A stretch of 64,000 nt of DNA from positions 124,001 to 188,000 of the forward strand of contig NZ_JARZAG010000008.1 of NCBI RefSeq assembly GCF_029892155.1, written 5' to 3'. Position numbers and translations under genes: made by a program. The DNA is from Kitasatospora sp. GAS204B. GTDB taxonomy: Bacteria; Actinomycetota; Actinomycetes; Streptomycetales; Streptomycetaceae. Below, piece after piece: positions 15,110-23,838 of the stretch (within the stretch, counting starts at the first letter, position 1; each line of letters starts with the position of its first letter). Below the pieces are notes generated by a model. The model made no database searches, was not told where the DNA came from, and saw nothing but the letters and a program-made list of their open reading frames with translations.

Positions 15110-15577
15110 TCAGGACGACCGCGCCACCAGCGGTGCGCAGCTGCGGTCGAGCGGCCGCGTCTGCGGCGGCGCCTGCGCCGGCTCGGCGGCGAAGGCGAAG
15201 CGGACCACCTTGCCCCGGTCGTTCGGCTCCCACCCCCAGCTGTCCGCCAGCGCCTGGACCAGCGCCAGGCCACGCCCGGAGCTCACGTCGTCCGCGGGGC
15301 ACAGCACCAACGGCGTGCGCCTGGACCGGTCGGCCACTTCCACCAGTAGCTGCCGACCGGTCCACCGCACCGTGACCCGGCACTCCCCGCCGCCGTGCTC
15401 CAGCGCATTGGTGACCACCTCGCTGGCGCACAGCCGCAGGTCCCCCCGTGCCTCCGGGGCGAGCGGAACCCCCCAACCCGCGGCCACGGCAACGATCCGG
15501 TCACGAGCCCGCCGAACGGCGTTGGCATCAGCGGTGACCTGGAATTCATTCGACAGGGGACGGTACTCGCGCTCCAT
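15110..15577 (-). CDS. RsbW-like ATP-binding (HATPase_c) protein
   Basis: A 155-residue GHKL-fold protein of the anti-sigma/SpoIIAB-like type abundant in streptomycetes. The N-box reads LCASEVVTNALEHGGG, and the G1 region VEVADRSRRTPLV leads to the G2 motif SSGRGLALVQALAD. I start at ATG 15577 (MEREYRPLSNEF), because GAGGAG then sits 9 nt upstream; the ATG at 15586 would have no spacing. It probably acts as a kinase or binding partner for a regulatory protein. It diverges from an XRE/TPR regulator, a frequent pairing in Streptomyces, which suggests a shared pathway. Confidence 0.85.
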   Translation of the reverse strand: MEREYRPLSNEFQVTADANAVRRARDRIVAVAAGWGVPLAPEARGDLRLCASEVVTNALEHGGGECRVTVRWTGRQLLVEVADRSRRTPLVLCPADDVSSGRGLALVQALADSWGWEPNDRGKVVRFAFAAEPAQAPPQTRPLDRSCAPLVARSS

Positions 15578-15728
15578 GTAGGGCATCTCCTCGACGATCC
15601 AGGGAGCGGCTGAACCATGATCCGCCGTCCCCGAGCGGCTGATGCACAGTCAACCGACTTACGCCCGAGAAGAGAACGGTCCATGCTGGGCTGAGCCGTG
15701 AACGACGTGAATCAAGCAAGGGGGAGCT

Positions 15729-17066
15729 ATGACTCGCACGCCGAACAGACAGCTGGCCGCCCTGCTGGCCGAGGCCCGCTGGGGCAACGACCAGCTGGCC
15801 CGCGCGGTGAACCGGATCGGCCGCAGCGCCGGTCTGGAGCTGACATACGATCACTCTGCGGTCTCGCACTGGCTGAAAGGCGTCCGTCCCAAGCCGACCG
15901 TCCGACCGGTGGTGGCGGAGGCGTTCGCCCGTCGGCTGGGCCGCCCGGTCACCTCGCAGGAGGCGGGCTTCGGGCCGGCCCCGGCCGGCAGCACTCCCGG
16001 GGCCGACCTGGCCGACCTGGTGCGCAGCGACATGGACCCGTCGCGCCGGAGCATGCTGACCGCCGGGCTCTACTCGGCCGCGATGCTGGTGCCCGGCTAC
16101 ACCGAGCTGGCCCAGCGGCTGGACAACGCCAACCACGAGGTGCGGGCGGGGCGCACCGTGCGGATCGGCGAGAGCGAGGTGGAGACGGTCCGGGCGATGA
16201 CGGAGCGGATCGCGGGGATCCTCGACGAGCTGGGCGGCGGCCACGCGCGCCCGATGAGCGCCGCGTTCCTGGCGAACACCGTGATGCCCTGGCTGCAGGC
16301 CGACGGCACGCCACGGGTGAAGAAGTCGATGCTGGCCGCCGCCTCCGACCTGGTCTACCTGACCGGCTGGATGGCGATGTACGAACGGGCGCACGGCCTG
16401 GGCCAGCAGTACTTCACCGAGGCCCTGACGCTGGCTCAGGACGGCCAGGACCACGTCACGTACTGCCGAACGCTGCGGGGCATGTCGCTGCAGGCGGCCA
16501 ACCTCGGCTATGGGCCGCGCGCGCTGCAGTACGCGGACGCCGCCGCCGAGTGCGCGCCGGCCGCCGGCCCGCGACTGACCGCGTTCCTGCGCGGCCAGCA
16601 GGCGCACGGCGCCGCCATGGTGCGTGACCAGCGGCTGGCCTTCACCAGGCTGGGCCAGACCGAGGCGGCGCTGGCCAAGGCCGACGGGCGCAACGACGCG
16701 GTGGGCGGGTACGACTGGTCGGCGTACCACTTCCACGTCAGCAGCGTGCTGTACGCGCTCGGTGACCTGCCGGGCTCGATCCAGGCGATGCGGCAGTCCA
16801 ACCGGGTGCGCCCGGCGAACGAGCGGCAGGGGCGGCTGCACGCGAACGGGGTGCTGGCGGCGCGGCAGTGGGAGCTGGGCCATGTCGAGGCCGCGTGCGT
16901 GACCTGGGGCGAGTTCCTCGACGACTACACCACGCTGGCCACCGCGCGCGGGGACGAGCATTTCGACGTGCTGCGGCAGAGCGTCACCGCCCATCCGGGC
17001 AGCCGCGCGGTGCGGCGGCTCGGCGAACGGGTGCGGGTGGTGGCGGGCCAGAAGGCCGCCGTTTAG
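15729..17066 (+). CDS. XRE-like regulator with TPR-like domain
   Basis: A 445-residue cytosolic protein. Residues ~5-75 form an unusual N-terminal DNA-binding segment (QLAALLAEARWGNDQLARAV, then YDHSAVSHWLKGVRPKPTVR) like those of streptomycete XRE-type regulators. The remaining ~330 residues are alpha-helical TPR-like repeats, for example GLGQQYFTEALTLAQDGQD and LGYGPRALQYADAAAECAP. GGGGGA precedes the ATG by 5 nt. It diverges from the HATPase gene with a 151-nt promoter region between them. It probably integrates a signal through the TPR region, possibly a peptide or protein partner. The targets are unknown. Confidence 0.75.
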   Translation: MTRTPNRQLAALLAEARWGNDQLARAVNRIGRSAGLELTYDHSAVSHWLKGVRPKPTVRPVVAEAFARRLGRPVTSQEAGFGPAPAGSTPGADLADLVRSDMDPSRRSMLTAGLYSAAMLVPGYTELAQRLDNANHEVRAGRTVRIGESEVETVRAMTERIAGILDELGGGHARPMSAAFLANTVMPWLQADGTPRVKKSMLAAASDLVYLTGWMAMYERAHGLGQQYFTEALTLAQDGQDHVTYCRTLRGMSLQAANLGYGPRALQYADAAAECAPAAGPRLTAFLRGQQAHGAAMVRDQRLAFTRLGQTEAALAKADGRNDAVGGYDWSAYHFHVSSVLYALGDLPGSIQAMRQSNRVRPANERQGRLHANGVLAARQWELGHVEAACVTWGEFLDDYTTLATARGDEHFDVLRQSVTAHPGSRAVRRLGERVRVVAGQKAAV

Positions 17067-17149
17067 CGGGTCACCGAACAGCGTGGTGCGACAAGGGGCG
17101 CGGAGGACGGAGGACGGAGGACACGCCGGGGGCCGCGCGCCCTGAGCAG

Positions 17150-17176
17150 ATACCCTCCAGGGGTATAGGCTGAGAC
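17150..17176 (+). promoter_or_regulatory. CsoR-type operator over the promoter of the metal permease
   Basis: ATACCCTCCAGGGGTAT at 17150-17166 is a 6+5+6 inverted repeat matching the ATACCC...GGGTAT operator recognised by CsoR/RcnR-family repressors. It overlaps a TATAGG -10 box at 17164-17169. The ATG at 17179 lies so close that the transcript is probably leaderless. No csoR gene is present in the window. Copper or another thiophilic metal is the likely inducer. Confidence 0.7.
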
Positions 17177-17178
17177 CC

Positions 17179-18381
17179 ATGGACGCGATCCGGCACGCCC
17201 TGTCCATCACCGGCTCGATGACCTGGGAGATCACCTGGGCTCTGATCCTGGGCTTCGCGCTCTCCGCGGTGGTTCAGGCGGTGGTCCGCAAGTCCACCAT
17301 CATCCGGCTGCTCGGCGACCACCGGCCGCGCACCCTGGCCGTCGCCTCGGCACTGGGCGCCGCCTCCTCGTCCTGCTCCTACGCGGCGGTGGCGCTGGCC
17401 CGGTCGCTGTTCCGCAAGGGCGCCGACTTCACCTCCGCGATGGCCTTCGAGATCGCGTCCACCAATCTGGTGATCGAACTCGGCGTGATCCTGGCCCTGC
17501 TGATGGGCTGGCAGTTCACGGCGGCGGAGTTCGTCGGCGGTCCGATCATGATCGTGGTGCTCGCGCTGCTCTTCCGATTCTTCCTGCGCGACCGGCTGCT
17601 GAGCACGGCTCGCGCGCAGGCGGAGCGCGGCGTGCCCGGCTCGATGGAGGGGCACGCCGCGATGGACATGTCGGTGCCGGGCGACGGCCCCTTCACCCGC
17701 CGGCTGCTCTCCCCCGCCGGATTCACCGCGACCTCGCACGTCTTCGTGATGGAGTGGGCGGCGATCATCAGGGACCTGGTGATCGGGCTGCTCATCGCCG
17801 GCGCCATCGCCGCCTGGGTGCCGGACAGCTTCTGGCACGCGTTCTTCTTCGCCGGACACCCGCTGGCGAGCAAGCTGTGGGGACCGCTGATCGGACCGCT
17901 GGTGGCGATGCTCTCCTTCGTCTGCTCGATCGGCAACGTGCCGCTGGCGGTGGTGCTGTGGCAGGGCGGGATCAGCTTCGGCGGCGTGGTCGCGTTCATC
18001 TTCGCGGACCTGATCATCCTGCCGATCCTGAACATCTACCGGAAGTACTACGGCGCCCGGATGGCCGCCTTCCTGCTCGCGACCAGCTACGCGGCGATGG
18101 TGGCGGCGGGCTACCTGGTGGAGTTCGTCTTCGGCGGGCTGGGGCTGATCCCGGACCAGCGGGACGCGAAGATCCCGATGGAGGGGATCAGTTGGAACTA
18201 CACCAGCTGTCTGAACATCGCCTTCCTGCTGCTGGCGGCCACGCTGCTGGTGCGGTTCCTGCGCACCGGCGGCCTGGCGATGCTGCGGATGATGGGCGGG
18301 GCACCGCAGGCGGCCCACCGCGGCCACGACCGTCGGGACCACGACCATCGGGACCACGATCACCAGGATCACGACGCCTGA
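17179..18381 (+). CDS. YraQ/UPF0718-type permease, putative metal exporter
   Basis: A 400-residue integral membrane protein with about eight to ten segments. It carries the two cysteine-containing intramembrane motifs typical of UPF0718/YraQ permeases: GAASSSCSYAAVALARSLF (~residue 56) and LSFVCSIGNVPLAVVLWQGG (~250). Relatives include ArsP-like and Cu/Zn efflux permeases. The last 20 residues are a His/Asp-rich tail (repeated DHDHRDH), a likely cytosolic metal-binding site. Together with the CsoR-type operator this points to efflux of copper or a similar metal. No ribosome-binding site precedes the ATG, so translation is probably leaderless. A stand-alone gene on this strand. Confidence 0.8.
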   Translation: MDAIRHALSITGSMTWEITWALILGFALSAVVQAVVRKSTIIRLLGDHRPRTLAVASALGAASSSCSYAAVALARSLFRKGADFTSAMAFEIASTNLVIELGVILALLMGWQFTAAEFVGGPIMIVVLALLFRFFLRDRLLSTARAQAERGVPGSMEGHAAMDMSVPGDGPFTRRLLSPAGFTATSHVFVMEWAAIIRDLVIGLLIAGAIAAWVPDSFWHAFFFAGHPLASKLWGPLIGPLVAMLSFVCSIGNVPLAVVLWQGGISFGGVVAFIFADLIILPILNIYRKYYGARMAAFLLATSYAAMVAAGYLVEFVFGGLGLIPDQRDAKIPMEGISWNYTSCLNIAFLLLAATLLVRFLRTGGLAMLRMMGGAPQAAHRGHDRRDHDHRDHDHQDHDA

Positions 18382-18406
18382 CTCCGGCCCGGACTACGCT
18401 CGAGCC

Positions 18407-19597
18407 ATGACCAGCCGATCCCCGTTCCTCGGCGACGAAGAGCGCCGAGCCCGCCTGGCCCACCGGCAGCTGCTGGCCCCCGCCCACCGGGCCGCCACCG
18501 TCGAGCAGGTGGCCGATGCCGTGGTGGGCCTGCACGCCACGGACGCGGCGACCGTCTACCTCTCGGCCTGCACCCGCCTCACCGAGCCGAGCGCCGCCGC
18601 GGTCGACCGGGCCCTGTACGAGGAGGTGACGCTGGTGAAGCTGCTCTCCATGCGGCGCACCATCTTCGCCGTCACCGAGGACTGCGCCCCGTACGTCAGT
18701 TCCTCGAGCGCGCGGGCCATCGCGGTCAAGGAGCGGGCCACCCTGGTCAAGCACCTGCGCGAGGGCGCGGACGGCTGGGACGAGGCGCGGCTGGCCGCGA
18801 CCGAGCGCGCCGTGCTCGCCGCACTGGCCGCCCGCGGTGCGGCCACCACCGCGGAACTGGCCGTCGACGTCCCGGCGTTGAGCGAGACGATCCTGATGGC
18901 GCCGGGCAAGCCGTACGAGGCGCGGCAGAGCGTGGGCAGCCGGCTGCTGCGGCTGCTGGCCTCGGACGGGCACGTGCGGCGCTGCCGGCCGCGCGGTTCC
19001 TGGGTGAGCAGCAGCTACCCGTGGGCGCTGGTCCCGCAGTGGCCCGACGTCCCGGTCCGGGAGGCCAAGGCGGAGGTGGTGCGCCGCTGGCTGGCCCGCT
19101 ACGGTCCGGCCACCGTCGAGGACGTCAAGTGGTGGACCGGCTGGACGCTCGGCGACACCCGGAAGGCGCTGGCCGACGTCGGCGCGGTGCAGGTCCAACT
19201 GGCCGGCGGCCCCGGACTGGTGCTGCCGGGCGACGAGGAGCCGGAGTCCGGGTCGACCGGCGAGCCGTGGGCCGCGCTGCTGCCCGCGCTGGACCCGACG
19301 GTACTGGGTTGGCGCGGCCGCGACTGGTACCTGGAGCCGGAGTTGGTGCCCGCGCTCTTCGACCGGACCGGCAACGCGGGCCCGACGGTGTGGTGGAACG
19401 GCCGGGTGGTGGGCGGTTGGGCCCAGCGGTCGGACGGCGAGCTGGTCTGGCGGCTGCTCGCCGGGATCGGCGGGTCGGAGGCGAGGACGGCCGAGCGGGC
19501 GATCGCCGCCGAGGCCGAGCGGCTGGCCGGCTGGCTCGGCGAGGTCCGGGTCACCCCGCGCTTTCGGACGCCGCTGGAGCGGGAGTTGACGGGTTGA
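18407..19597 (+). CDS. Winged-helix DNA-binding domain protein (HTH_42 / AlkZ-related)
   Basis: A 396-residue protein of the winged-helix family found throughout actinobacteria and related to the DNA-glycosylase-like AlkZ/YcaQ proteins. Recognisable stretches are the N-terminal QLLAPAHRAATVEQVADAVV and GLHATDAATVYLSAC, the central KLLSMRRTIFAV, and RRWLARYGPATVEDVKWWTG with the C-terminal WWNGRVVGGWAQR. The role in actinobacteria is not established; DNA interstrand-crosslink or alkylation repair is possible by analogy. It follows the permease by 25 nt, so it may be read from the same CsoR-controlled promoter. Confidence 0.75.
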   Translation: MTSRSPFLGDEERRARLAHRQLLAPAHRAATVEQVADAVVGLHATDAATVYLSACTRLTEPSAAAVDRALYEEVTLVKLLSMRRTIFAVTEDCAPYVSSSSARAIAVKERATLVKHLREGADGWDEARLAATERAVLAALAARGAATTAELAVDVPALSETILMAPGKPYEARQSVGSRLLRLLASDGHVRRCRPRGSWVSSSYPWALVPQWPDVPVREAKAEVVRRWLARYGPATVEDVKWWTGWTLGDTRKALADVGAVQVQLAGGPGLVLPGDEEPESGSTGEPWAALLPALDPTVLGWRGRDWYLEPELVPALFDRTGNAGPTVWWNGRVVGGWAQRSDGELVWRLLAGIGGSEARTAERAIAAEAERLAGWLGEVRVTPRFRTPLERELTG

Positions 19598-19630
19598 GGC
19601 AACCGGGACGGGCCGACGAACGGGCTGAGG

Positions 19631-19701
19631 AGGTGGAGATAGGACTCGAACCTATGTACGCGGCATTGCGGGCCGCTGCCTCGCCACTCGGCCACTCCAC
19701 C
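19631..19701 (-). tRNA. tRNA-Cys (anticodon GCA) with an atypical anticodon loop
   Basis: The bottom strand folds into a full cloverleaf. Acceptor stem GGTGGAG/CTCCACC, 3-bp D stem GCC/GGC with loop GAGTGGCGA, anticodon stem GCGGC/GCCGC, variable loop GTAC, and T stem ATAGG/CCTAT with loop TTCGAGT. The anticodon loop CCGCAAT gives anticodon GCA, and the discriminator base is U, the key tRNA-Cys identity element. The base at position 33 is C, not the nearly universal U. The 3' CCA is not encoded. It stands alone downstream of the winged-helix gene. Confidence 0.8.
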
Positions 19702-19912
19702 CGGCGATCTGCTGCTCGGCAAGGATCCTGACCGGCAACCGGCCCGGACGCCAAACCGCCTCCCGCGCTCCTCACCCGCTCGGCGGTACGTCGCCCTCCC
19801 CGTTAGCCCGGACGGCCCGCAGCGCCGCCCGGGCCCGGGTCACCAGCGCGCGGCCGGCCGAGCTGCCCAACTCGTCGGCGCGCCGGTCCGCTCCGCCCGA
19901 CACGACGGTCGC

Positions 19913-20791
19913 TCACCCGGCCGCGTGGGTCGCCACGGAGTCGGCGAACTCCCGGGCCGGCGACGGCAAGGCGTCCCACTGGCGGACCGCCCAGCCGACC
20001 GGGAGGGGTGGCAGGGCGGGGATCGGGATCAGCCGCAGCTCCGGGTGGCCGGGGGCCCGCCAGCCGGGCAGCGCGGGGACCACGGCGTGACCGAGGCCGA
20101 GTTCGGCCAGCAGCACCGCCGTGTCCCAGTCGGCAACGCTGGTGGTGGCGCCCTGGACGTGGCCGAGCTGGCCGTCCAGCCGGGCCCGGGCGACGGAGTT
20201 CTCCGGCAGCCGGATCGGGCGGATCGCGGTCAGCTCGCCCGGCTCGATCAGCGTGCGCTGCGCCAACGGGTCGTCGATGCGCACCGCGAGCACCCAGGGC
20301 AGCTCGATCACCGGCCGCTGTTCGATCCCGCGCGCGGGTGCGCCGATGGTCACCCAGGCCAGGTCGGCCTCCCCCGCCGCGAGCGCGTCGAAGCAGCTGC
20401 GGCTGGACGTCTCGGTGCGGAACTCCAGGTTGACGTCCGGGTGTTCGCGCCGAAAGTGGGCGACGGCGGCGGTCATGAAGTGGCGCATCGTGGTGGCGCC
20501 GGTGGTGATCCGCACCGTGCCGCGGTCCCCGTCGCGCAGGTCGTGCAGCTGACGCAGCGCCAGATCGAGCTGGCCCAGCCCCTGGGCGGCCGCGCGATGC
20601 AGGATCTGCCCGGCCTGGGTCGGCGCGACCCCGCGCGGGCGCCGCTCCAGCAGGGCCAGGCCGAGTTCGGTCTCCAGCCGCCGCACGTGCTGGCTGATCG
20701 CCGACTGGGTACGGGAGAGCTCGCGGGCGACGGCGCTGAGGTTGCCGCTCTCGCAGGCGGCGACGAAGACGCGGAGATCGTCGAGGGTCAT
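19913..20791 (-). CDS. LysR family transcriptional regulator
   Basis: A 292-residue LysR regulator. The N-terminal wHTH reads TLDDLRVFVAACESGNLSAV, then ARELSRTQSAISQHVRRLET; the effector domain follows from ~residue 90 (GTVRITTGATTMRHFMTAAV). I start at ATG 20791, where the HTH domain begins; longer upstream frames have no coding character. It diverges from a DUF6817-like gene with about 225 nt between the starts, the usual arrangement for a LysR protein and its target. The effector is unknown. A leaderless or weakly initiated start is possible, because no strong ribosome-binding site is seen. Confidence 0.9.
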   Translation of the reverse strand: MTLDDLRVFVAACESGNLSAVARELSRTQSAISQHVRRLETELGLALLERRPRGVAPTQAGQILHRAAAQGLGQLDLALRQLHDLRDGDRGTVRITTGATTMRHFMTAAVAHFRREHPDVNLEFRTETSSRSCFDALAAGEADLAWVTIGAPARGIEQRPVIELPWVLAVRIDDPLAQRTLIEPGELTAIRPIRLPENSVARARLDGQLGHVQGATTSVADWDTAVLLAELGLGHAVVPALPGWRAPGHPELRLIPIPALPPLPVGWAVRQWDALPSPAREFADSVATHAAG

Positions 20792-21016
20792 GGAGCAGCA
20801 CCGTAGCAAGGCCCAGACCGAAGATTTCCCTTGGATCTGTGGAAGACAACCTGAGGATTGACTTGGGTGTCGGGGAGGAGAAGCATCGTCAGCGACCGGG
20901 GCGGCGACCTGTCCGCCGAAGCCAGGGGGGCACGCGGCGGCGATCCGGGAGCCGGACGTCGACCCTGGCGGACAGGCGCCGACCCGGTGACCCGAGACGC
21001 GACAGGGGGAAGCCGG

Positions 21017-21550
21017 ATGGGACGGGCCGAGGCGGCAGTGGCGCTGCTGCGTTCGCTGGGCGCGGCGGAACTCGACCACCCTGGCGGCACGTTGCTCGCC
21101 CACCTGGAGCGGGTCCAGCTGCTGCTGACCGCCTGGGGCGCCCGCCCCGACCTGCGGCTGGCCGGTCTCTGCCACGCCTGCTACGGAACGGACGGCTTCG
21201 CCACCACCCTGCTGCCGCTCAACGCGCGGGGCCGGCTCTCGGAGGTGATCGGCCCGGCGGCCGAGCAGCTGGTGTACGACTACGGCAGCTGCGACCGTGC
21301 CCTGTCGTACCGTCAACTCCCGGTTGCCGACGGGCTGATCCGCGATCGCTTCAGCGGGCTCGAGTCCGTCCCCGACCAGCGGCGACGCCAGGACTTCGCC
21401 GAGCTGACCGTCGCCAACGAGCTGGACGTGCTGCGGCACAGCGCCGAGCTGCGGGAGCGCTGGGGGCCGGCGCTGGGGCGGCTCTTCACCTCCCTCGACC
21501 CGTTGCTGAGCGAGCCGGCCCGCCGGGCGGTCCGGGATGCGCTGGGCTGA
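21017..21550 (+). CDS. DUF6817-like (HD-domain-related) protein
   Basis: A 177-residue soluble protein. The pattern HPGGTLLAHLERVQLLLTAW, then LRLAGLCHACYGTDGF, places metal-binding-like His residues as in HD-domain relatives assigned to DUF6817. The assignment is by pattern only. I choose ATG 21017, preceded by GGGGGA; the in-frame sequence upstream looks non-coding. It diverges from the LysR gene and is its most likely target. The substrate and activity are unknown; hydrolysis of a phosphate ester is possible if the HD residues bind metal. Confidence 0.6.
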   Translation: MGRAEAAVALLRSLGAAELDHPGGTLLAHLERVQLLLTAWGARPDLRLAGLCHACYGTDGFATTLLPLNARGRLSEVIGPAAEQLVYDYGSCDRALSYRQLPVADGLIRDRFSGLESVPDQRRRQDFAELTVANELDVLRHSAELRERWGPALGRLFTSLDPLLSEPARRAVRDALG

Positions 21551-21680
21551 GGCCGACGCGTCGGTCGCGGGCCGCCCCGGATGAGACGGGCGTCACAGTC
21601 GCCCGGCCCGTCCGGATGTCACATCTCGCCGGTCTGCTCCGTCAAAGCTGGGCAAGCATCGACACGGCAAGGAGAGCATC

Positions 21681-22154
21681 ATGAACGCCCGGCTCAACTT
21701 CTACGGCAGCTCCATCACGCCCAACTTCGCGAAGTACATCAACTCGGCGGGCAAGGTCGTCACGGACTCGACCCTGCCGCACGCAACGCAGGAGCTGGTG
21801 AAGATCCGCGCCAGCCAGATCAACGGCTGCGGGATGTGCCTCGACATGCACACCAAGGACGCCGCGCACGCCGGGGAGACCGCGCAGCGCCTCAACCTGG
21901 TCGCGGTCTGGCGGGAGGCCACCGTCTTCACCGAGGCCGAGCGGGCGGCGCTGGAACTGGCCGAACAGGGCACCCGCATCGCCGACGCCGCCGGCGGCGT
22001 CAGTGACGAGGTCTGGGCGAAGGCCGCCGAGCACTACGACGAGGAGCAACTGGCCGCCCTGGTCTGCCTGATCGCCCTCATCAATGCGTACAACCGGCTG
22101 AACGTCATCGTCCAGCAGCCCGCCGGCGACTACCAGGTGGGCCAGTTCGGCTGA
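21681..22154 (+). CDS. Carboxymuconolactone decarboxylase (AhpD-like) family protein
   Basis: A 157-residue all-helical protein with the AhpD-type redox/acid-base site INGCGMCLDMHTKDA (Cys50, Cys53, His57). Members act either as peroxidase-linked alkylhydroperoxidases or as lactone decarboxylases; the CxxC here favours redox activity. AAGGAG precedes the ATG by 8 nt. The gene lies alone between the DUF6817-like gene and a convergent GlxA regulator. Streptomyces genomes often carry several such paralogues near regulators of oxidative-stress or aromatic metabolism. Confidence 0.9.
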   Translation: MNARLNFYGSSITPNFAKYINSAGKVVTDSTLPHATQELVKIRASQINGCGMCLDMHTKDAAHAGETAQRLNLVAVWREATVFTEAERAALELAEQGTRIADAAGGVSDEVWAKAAEHYDEEQLAALVCLIALINAYNRLNVIVQQPAGDYQVGQFG

Positions 22155-22186
22155 CCAACGCCCGGGGCCGCTGGGCGGCCACCGCA

Positions 22187-23113
22187 TCAGGCGACCACCG
22201 AAGCCGCCGCCTCGCGGGCGCGCAGGCGGCGCAGCATCCGGGCGTCCTGGAAACCGACCGCCCGGGCGGCGGCTTCGGTGGTCGCGCCGCGGGCGATCAG
22301 GTGTTCGGCGCGTTCGATCCGTAGCTCCTGCTGGTAGCGCAGCGGCGTCAGGCCGGTGGCGCTGCTGAAGCGCCTGGTCAGGGTCCGCTCGCTGACGCCG
22401 ACGGCGGCGGCCAGCTCGGTCAGCGCGAGGCGATCGGTGTAGCCGGCATCGATCAGGTCCTGGGCGCGGTGCACCGCGTCACAGACGTGCGCCCGGTGCC
22501 GGAGCATCGCGCTGGCCTGCTGCTCATCACCGTTGCGCCGGGCGTAGACCACCATTTTGCGGGCCACCCGCGCGGCGTCGTAGGGCCCGTGGCGCAGGGC
22601 GATCAGGTGCAGCGCGAGGTCGATGCCGCTGGCGATGCCGGCCGAGGTGATCAGCCGGTCCTCCACCACGTACAGCACGTCACGCACCACCGTCGCGCGC
22701 GGGTAGCGACGGGCCAGCTCCTCCTGGAGGTCGTGGTGCGTGGTGCAGCGCCGCCCGTCGAGCAGCCCGGCCCGACCGAGCGCGTCGGCTCCCGCGCAGA
22801 CGCTCGCCACCGTGCCGCCCGCCGCGTGGTGGGCCGCCAGGCGGTCGAGGGTGGCCTGGCCGAGCGCGCCGTGCCGGCGCAGCGTGGGCGAGCGCCAGCC
22901 GGGGACCACGATCAGGTCGTCCGCCGTCAGCTCGGGCCACTGCGTCTGCGCGCGCAGCTCGACCCCCTGGGCGGTCGGGATCGCGCTCTGCTCGCCGACG
23001 TAGCGGATCCGGTACGGGTGGCCGAGGTCGGCGGCCGCGGAGAAGACCTGGGCGGGGCCGGCCAGGTCCAGCAGGTGCAGTTGGGGGACGAGGAGGAAGA
23101 CGACCTGACTCAT
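22187..23113 (-). CDS. GlxA-type AraC-family regulator with DJ-1/PfpI domain
   Basis: A 308-residue regulator with an N-terminal class I glutamine-amidotransferase-like (DJ-1/PfpI) sensor, residues ~1-190: VVFLLVPQLHLLDLAGPAQV and GGTVASVCAGADALGRAGLL, with Cys at the nucleophile elbow. The C-terminal AraC DNA-binding domain spans ~200-308 (LALTELAAAVGVSERTLTRR, then FSSATGLTPLRY). Start ATG 23113 is chosen because the DJ-1 strand begins there. It follows the isochorismatase gene by 55 nt on the same strand, so the two are probably one transcript. The ligand is unknown. Confidence 0.9.
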   Translation of the reverse strand: MSQVVFLLVPQLHLLDLAGPAQVFSAAADLGHPYRIRYVGEQSAIPTAQGVELRAQTQWPELTADDLIVVPGWRSPTLRRHGALGQATLDRLAAHHAAGGTVASVCAGADALGRAGLLDGRRCTTHHDLQEELARRYPRATVVRDVLYVVEDRLITSAGIASGIDLALHLIALRHGPYDAARVARKMVVYARRNGDEQQASAMLRHRAHVCDAVHRAQDLIDAGYTDRLALTELAAAVGVSERTLTRRFSSATGLTPLRYQQELRIERAEHLIARGATTEAAARAVGFQDARMLRRLRAREAAASVVA

Positions 23114-23168
23114 GAGGACACCGTAGGCCGGGCGGCCCGCCGGGTGGGACCCGGCGGGCACGATCCGG

Positions 23169-23777
23169 TCAGGCCTTTTCGAGTTCCGCGACGGTCGCGA
23201 TCCGGGCGAACCGGCCGGCCAGCGCGTACTCGGTGCGGGCGATGATCCCGTCGGTGCCGAGGGTGGTCGGGTCGGCGAGGATCTCCGCCATGGTGCGCCC
23301 GGCGGGGGCGTCGCGGTGCTCGATCGGGTGGGTGGCGGTGGCGTCGGTGACGAAGACCATCCGGTAGCCGAGGTCGGCGCCGAGCCGGGTGGTGGTCTCG
23401 CAGCACTGCTCGGTGCGGATGCCGCAGACCACCAGTTCCCCCACCCCGTGCCGGGTGAGCAATTGCTGCAGGTTGGTGGTGCTGAACGCGTTGTGCGAGG
23501 TCTTGGTCAGGAGCGGCTCGCCGGGTCGCGGCTCCAGCCCCTCGATCAGCTGGACGTGCCCGAGGGCCGGGTCGAACGGCGTGCCGCTGCCCGGCTCGCT
23601 GTGCAGCACCCAGACCACCAGGTCGCCGTTGGCCCGCGCGACGTCGACCAGGCGGTTGACCTGCTCGACGATGGCGGGGTTGGAGACGGCGGCCCAGTCG
23701 GGGCGACGGCGGAAGGACTCCTGGACGTCGATGACGATCAGCGCGGTGCGTGACGATGTGGTTCCCATGGGCACCAT
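23169..23777 (-). CDS. Isochorismatase-family cysteine hydrolase
   Basis: A 202-residue cytosolic hydrolase with the complete catalytic triad: Asp17 in ALIVIDVQESF, Lys92 in LLTKTSHNAFSTTNL, and nucleophile Cys125 in VVCGIRTEQCCETTTRLGA. The family includes nicotinamidases, N-carbamoylsarcosine and other amidases; the exact substrate cannot be read from the sequence. It is probably the first gene of an operon with the GlxA regulator. A second possible start (ATG 23768) lies three codons in. The neighbouring minus-strand hypothetical gene ends 61 nt upstream. Confidence 0.85.
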   Translation of the reverse strand: MVPMGTTSSRTALIVIDVQESFRRRPDWAAVSNPAIVEQVNRLVDVARANGDLVVWVLHSEPGSGTPFDPALGHVQLIEGLEPRPGEPLLTKTSHNAFSTTNLQQLLTRHGVGELVVCGIRTEQCCETTTRLGADLGYRMVFVTDATATHPIEHRDAPAGRTMAEILADPTTLGTDGIIARTEYALAGRFARIATVAELEKA

Positions 23778-23838
23778 CGTGGCGGCTGCCCGGGGGTCTC
23801 GCGAAGGCCCGATCCGGACCGGACGCGGAACGATCCGG

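Noticed and set aside
17102..17122. GGACGGA repeats as an RNA element
   Set aside because: Three short direct copies of CGGAGGA lie upstream of the CsoR box. They look like simple sequence slippage with no clear role.
19772..19903. A 43-codon frame after the LysR stop
   Set aside because: It reads as plausible helix (RADELGSSAGRALVTRARAA) but has no ribosome-binding sequence and no recognisable family; it may be chance in GC-rich DNA.
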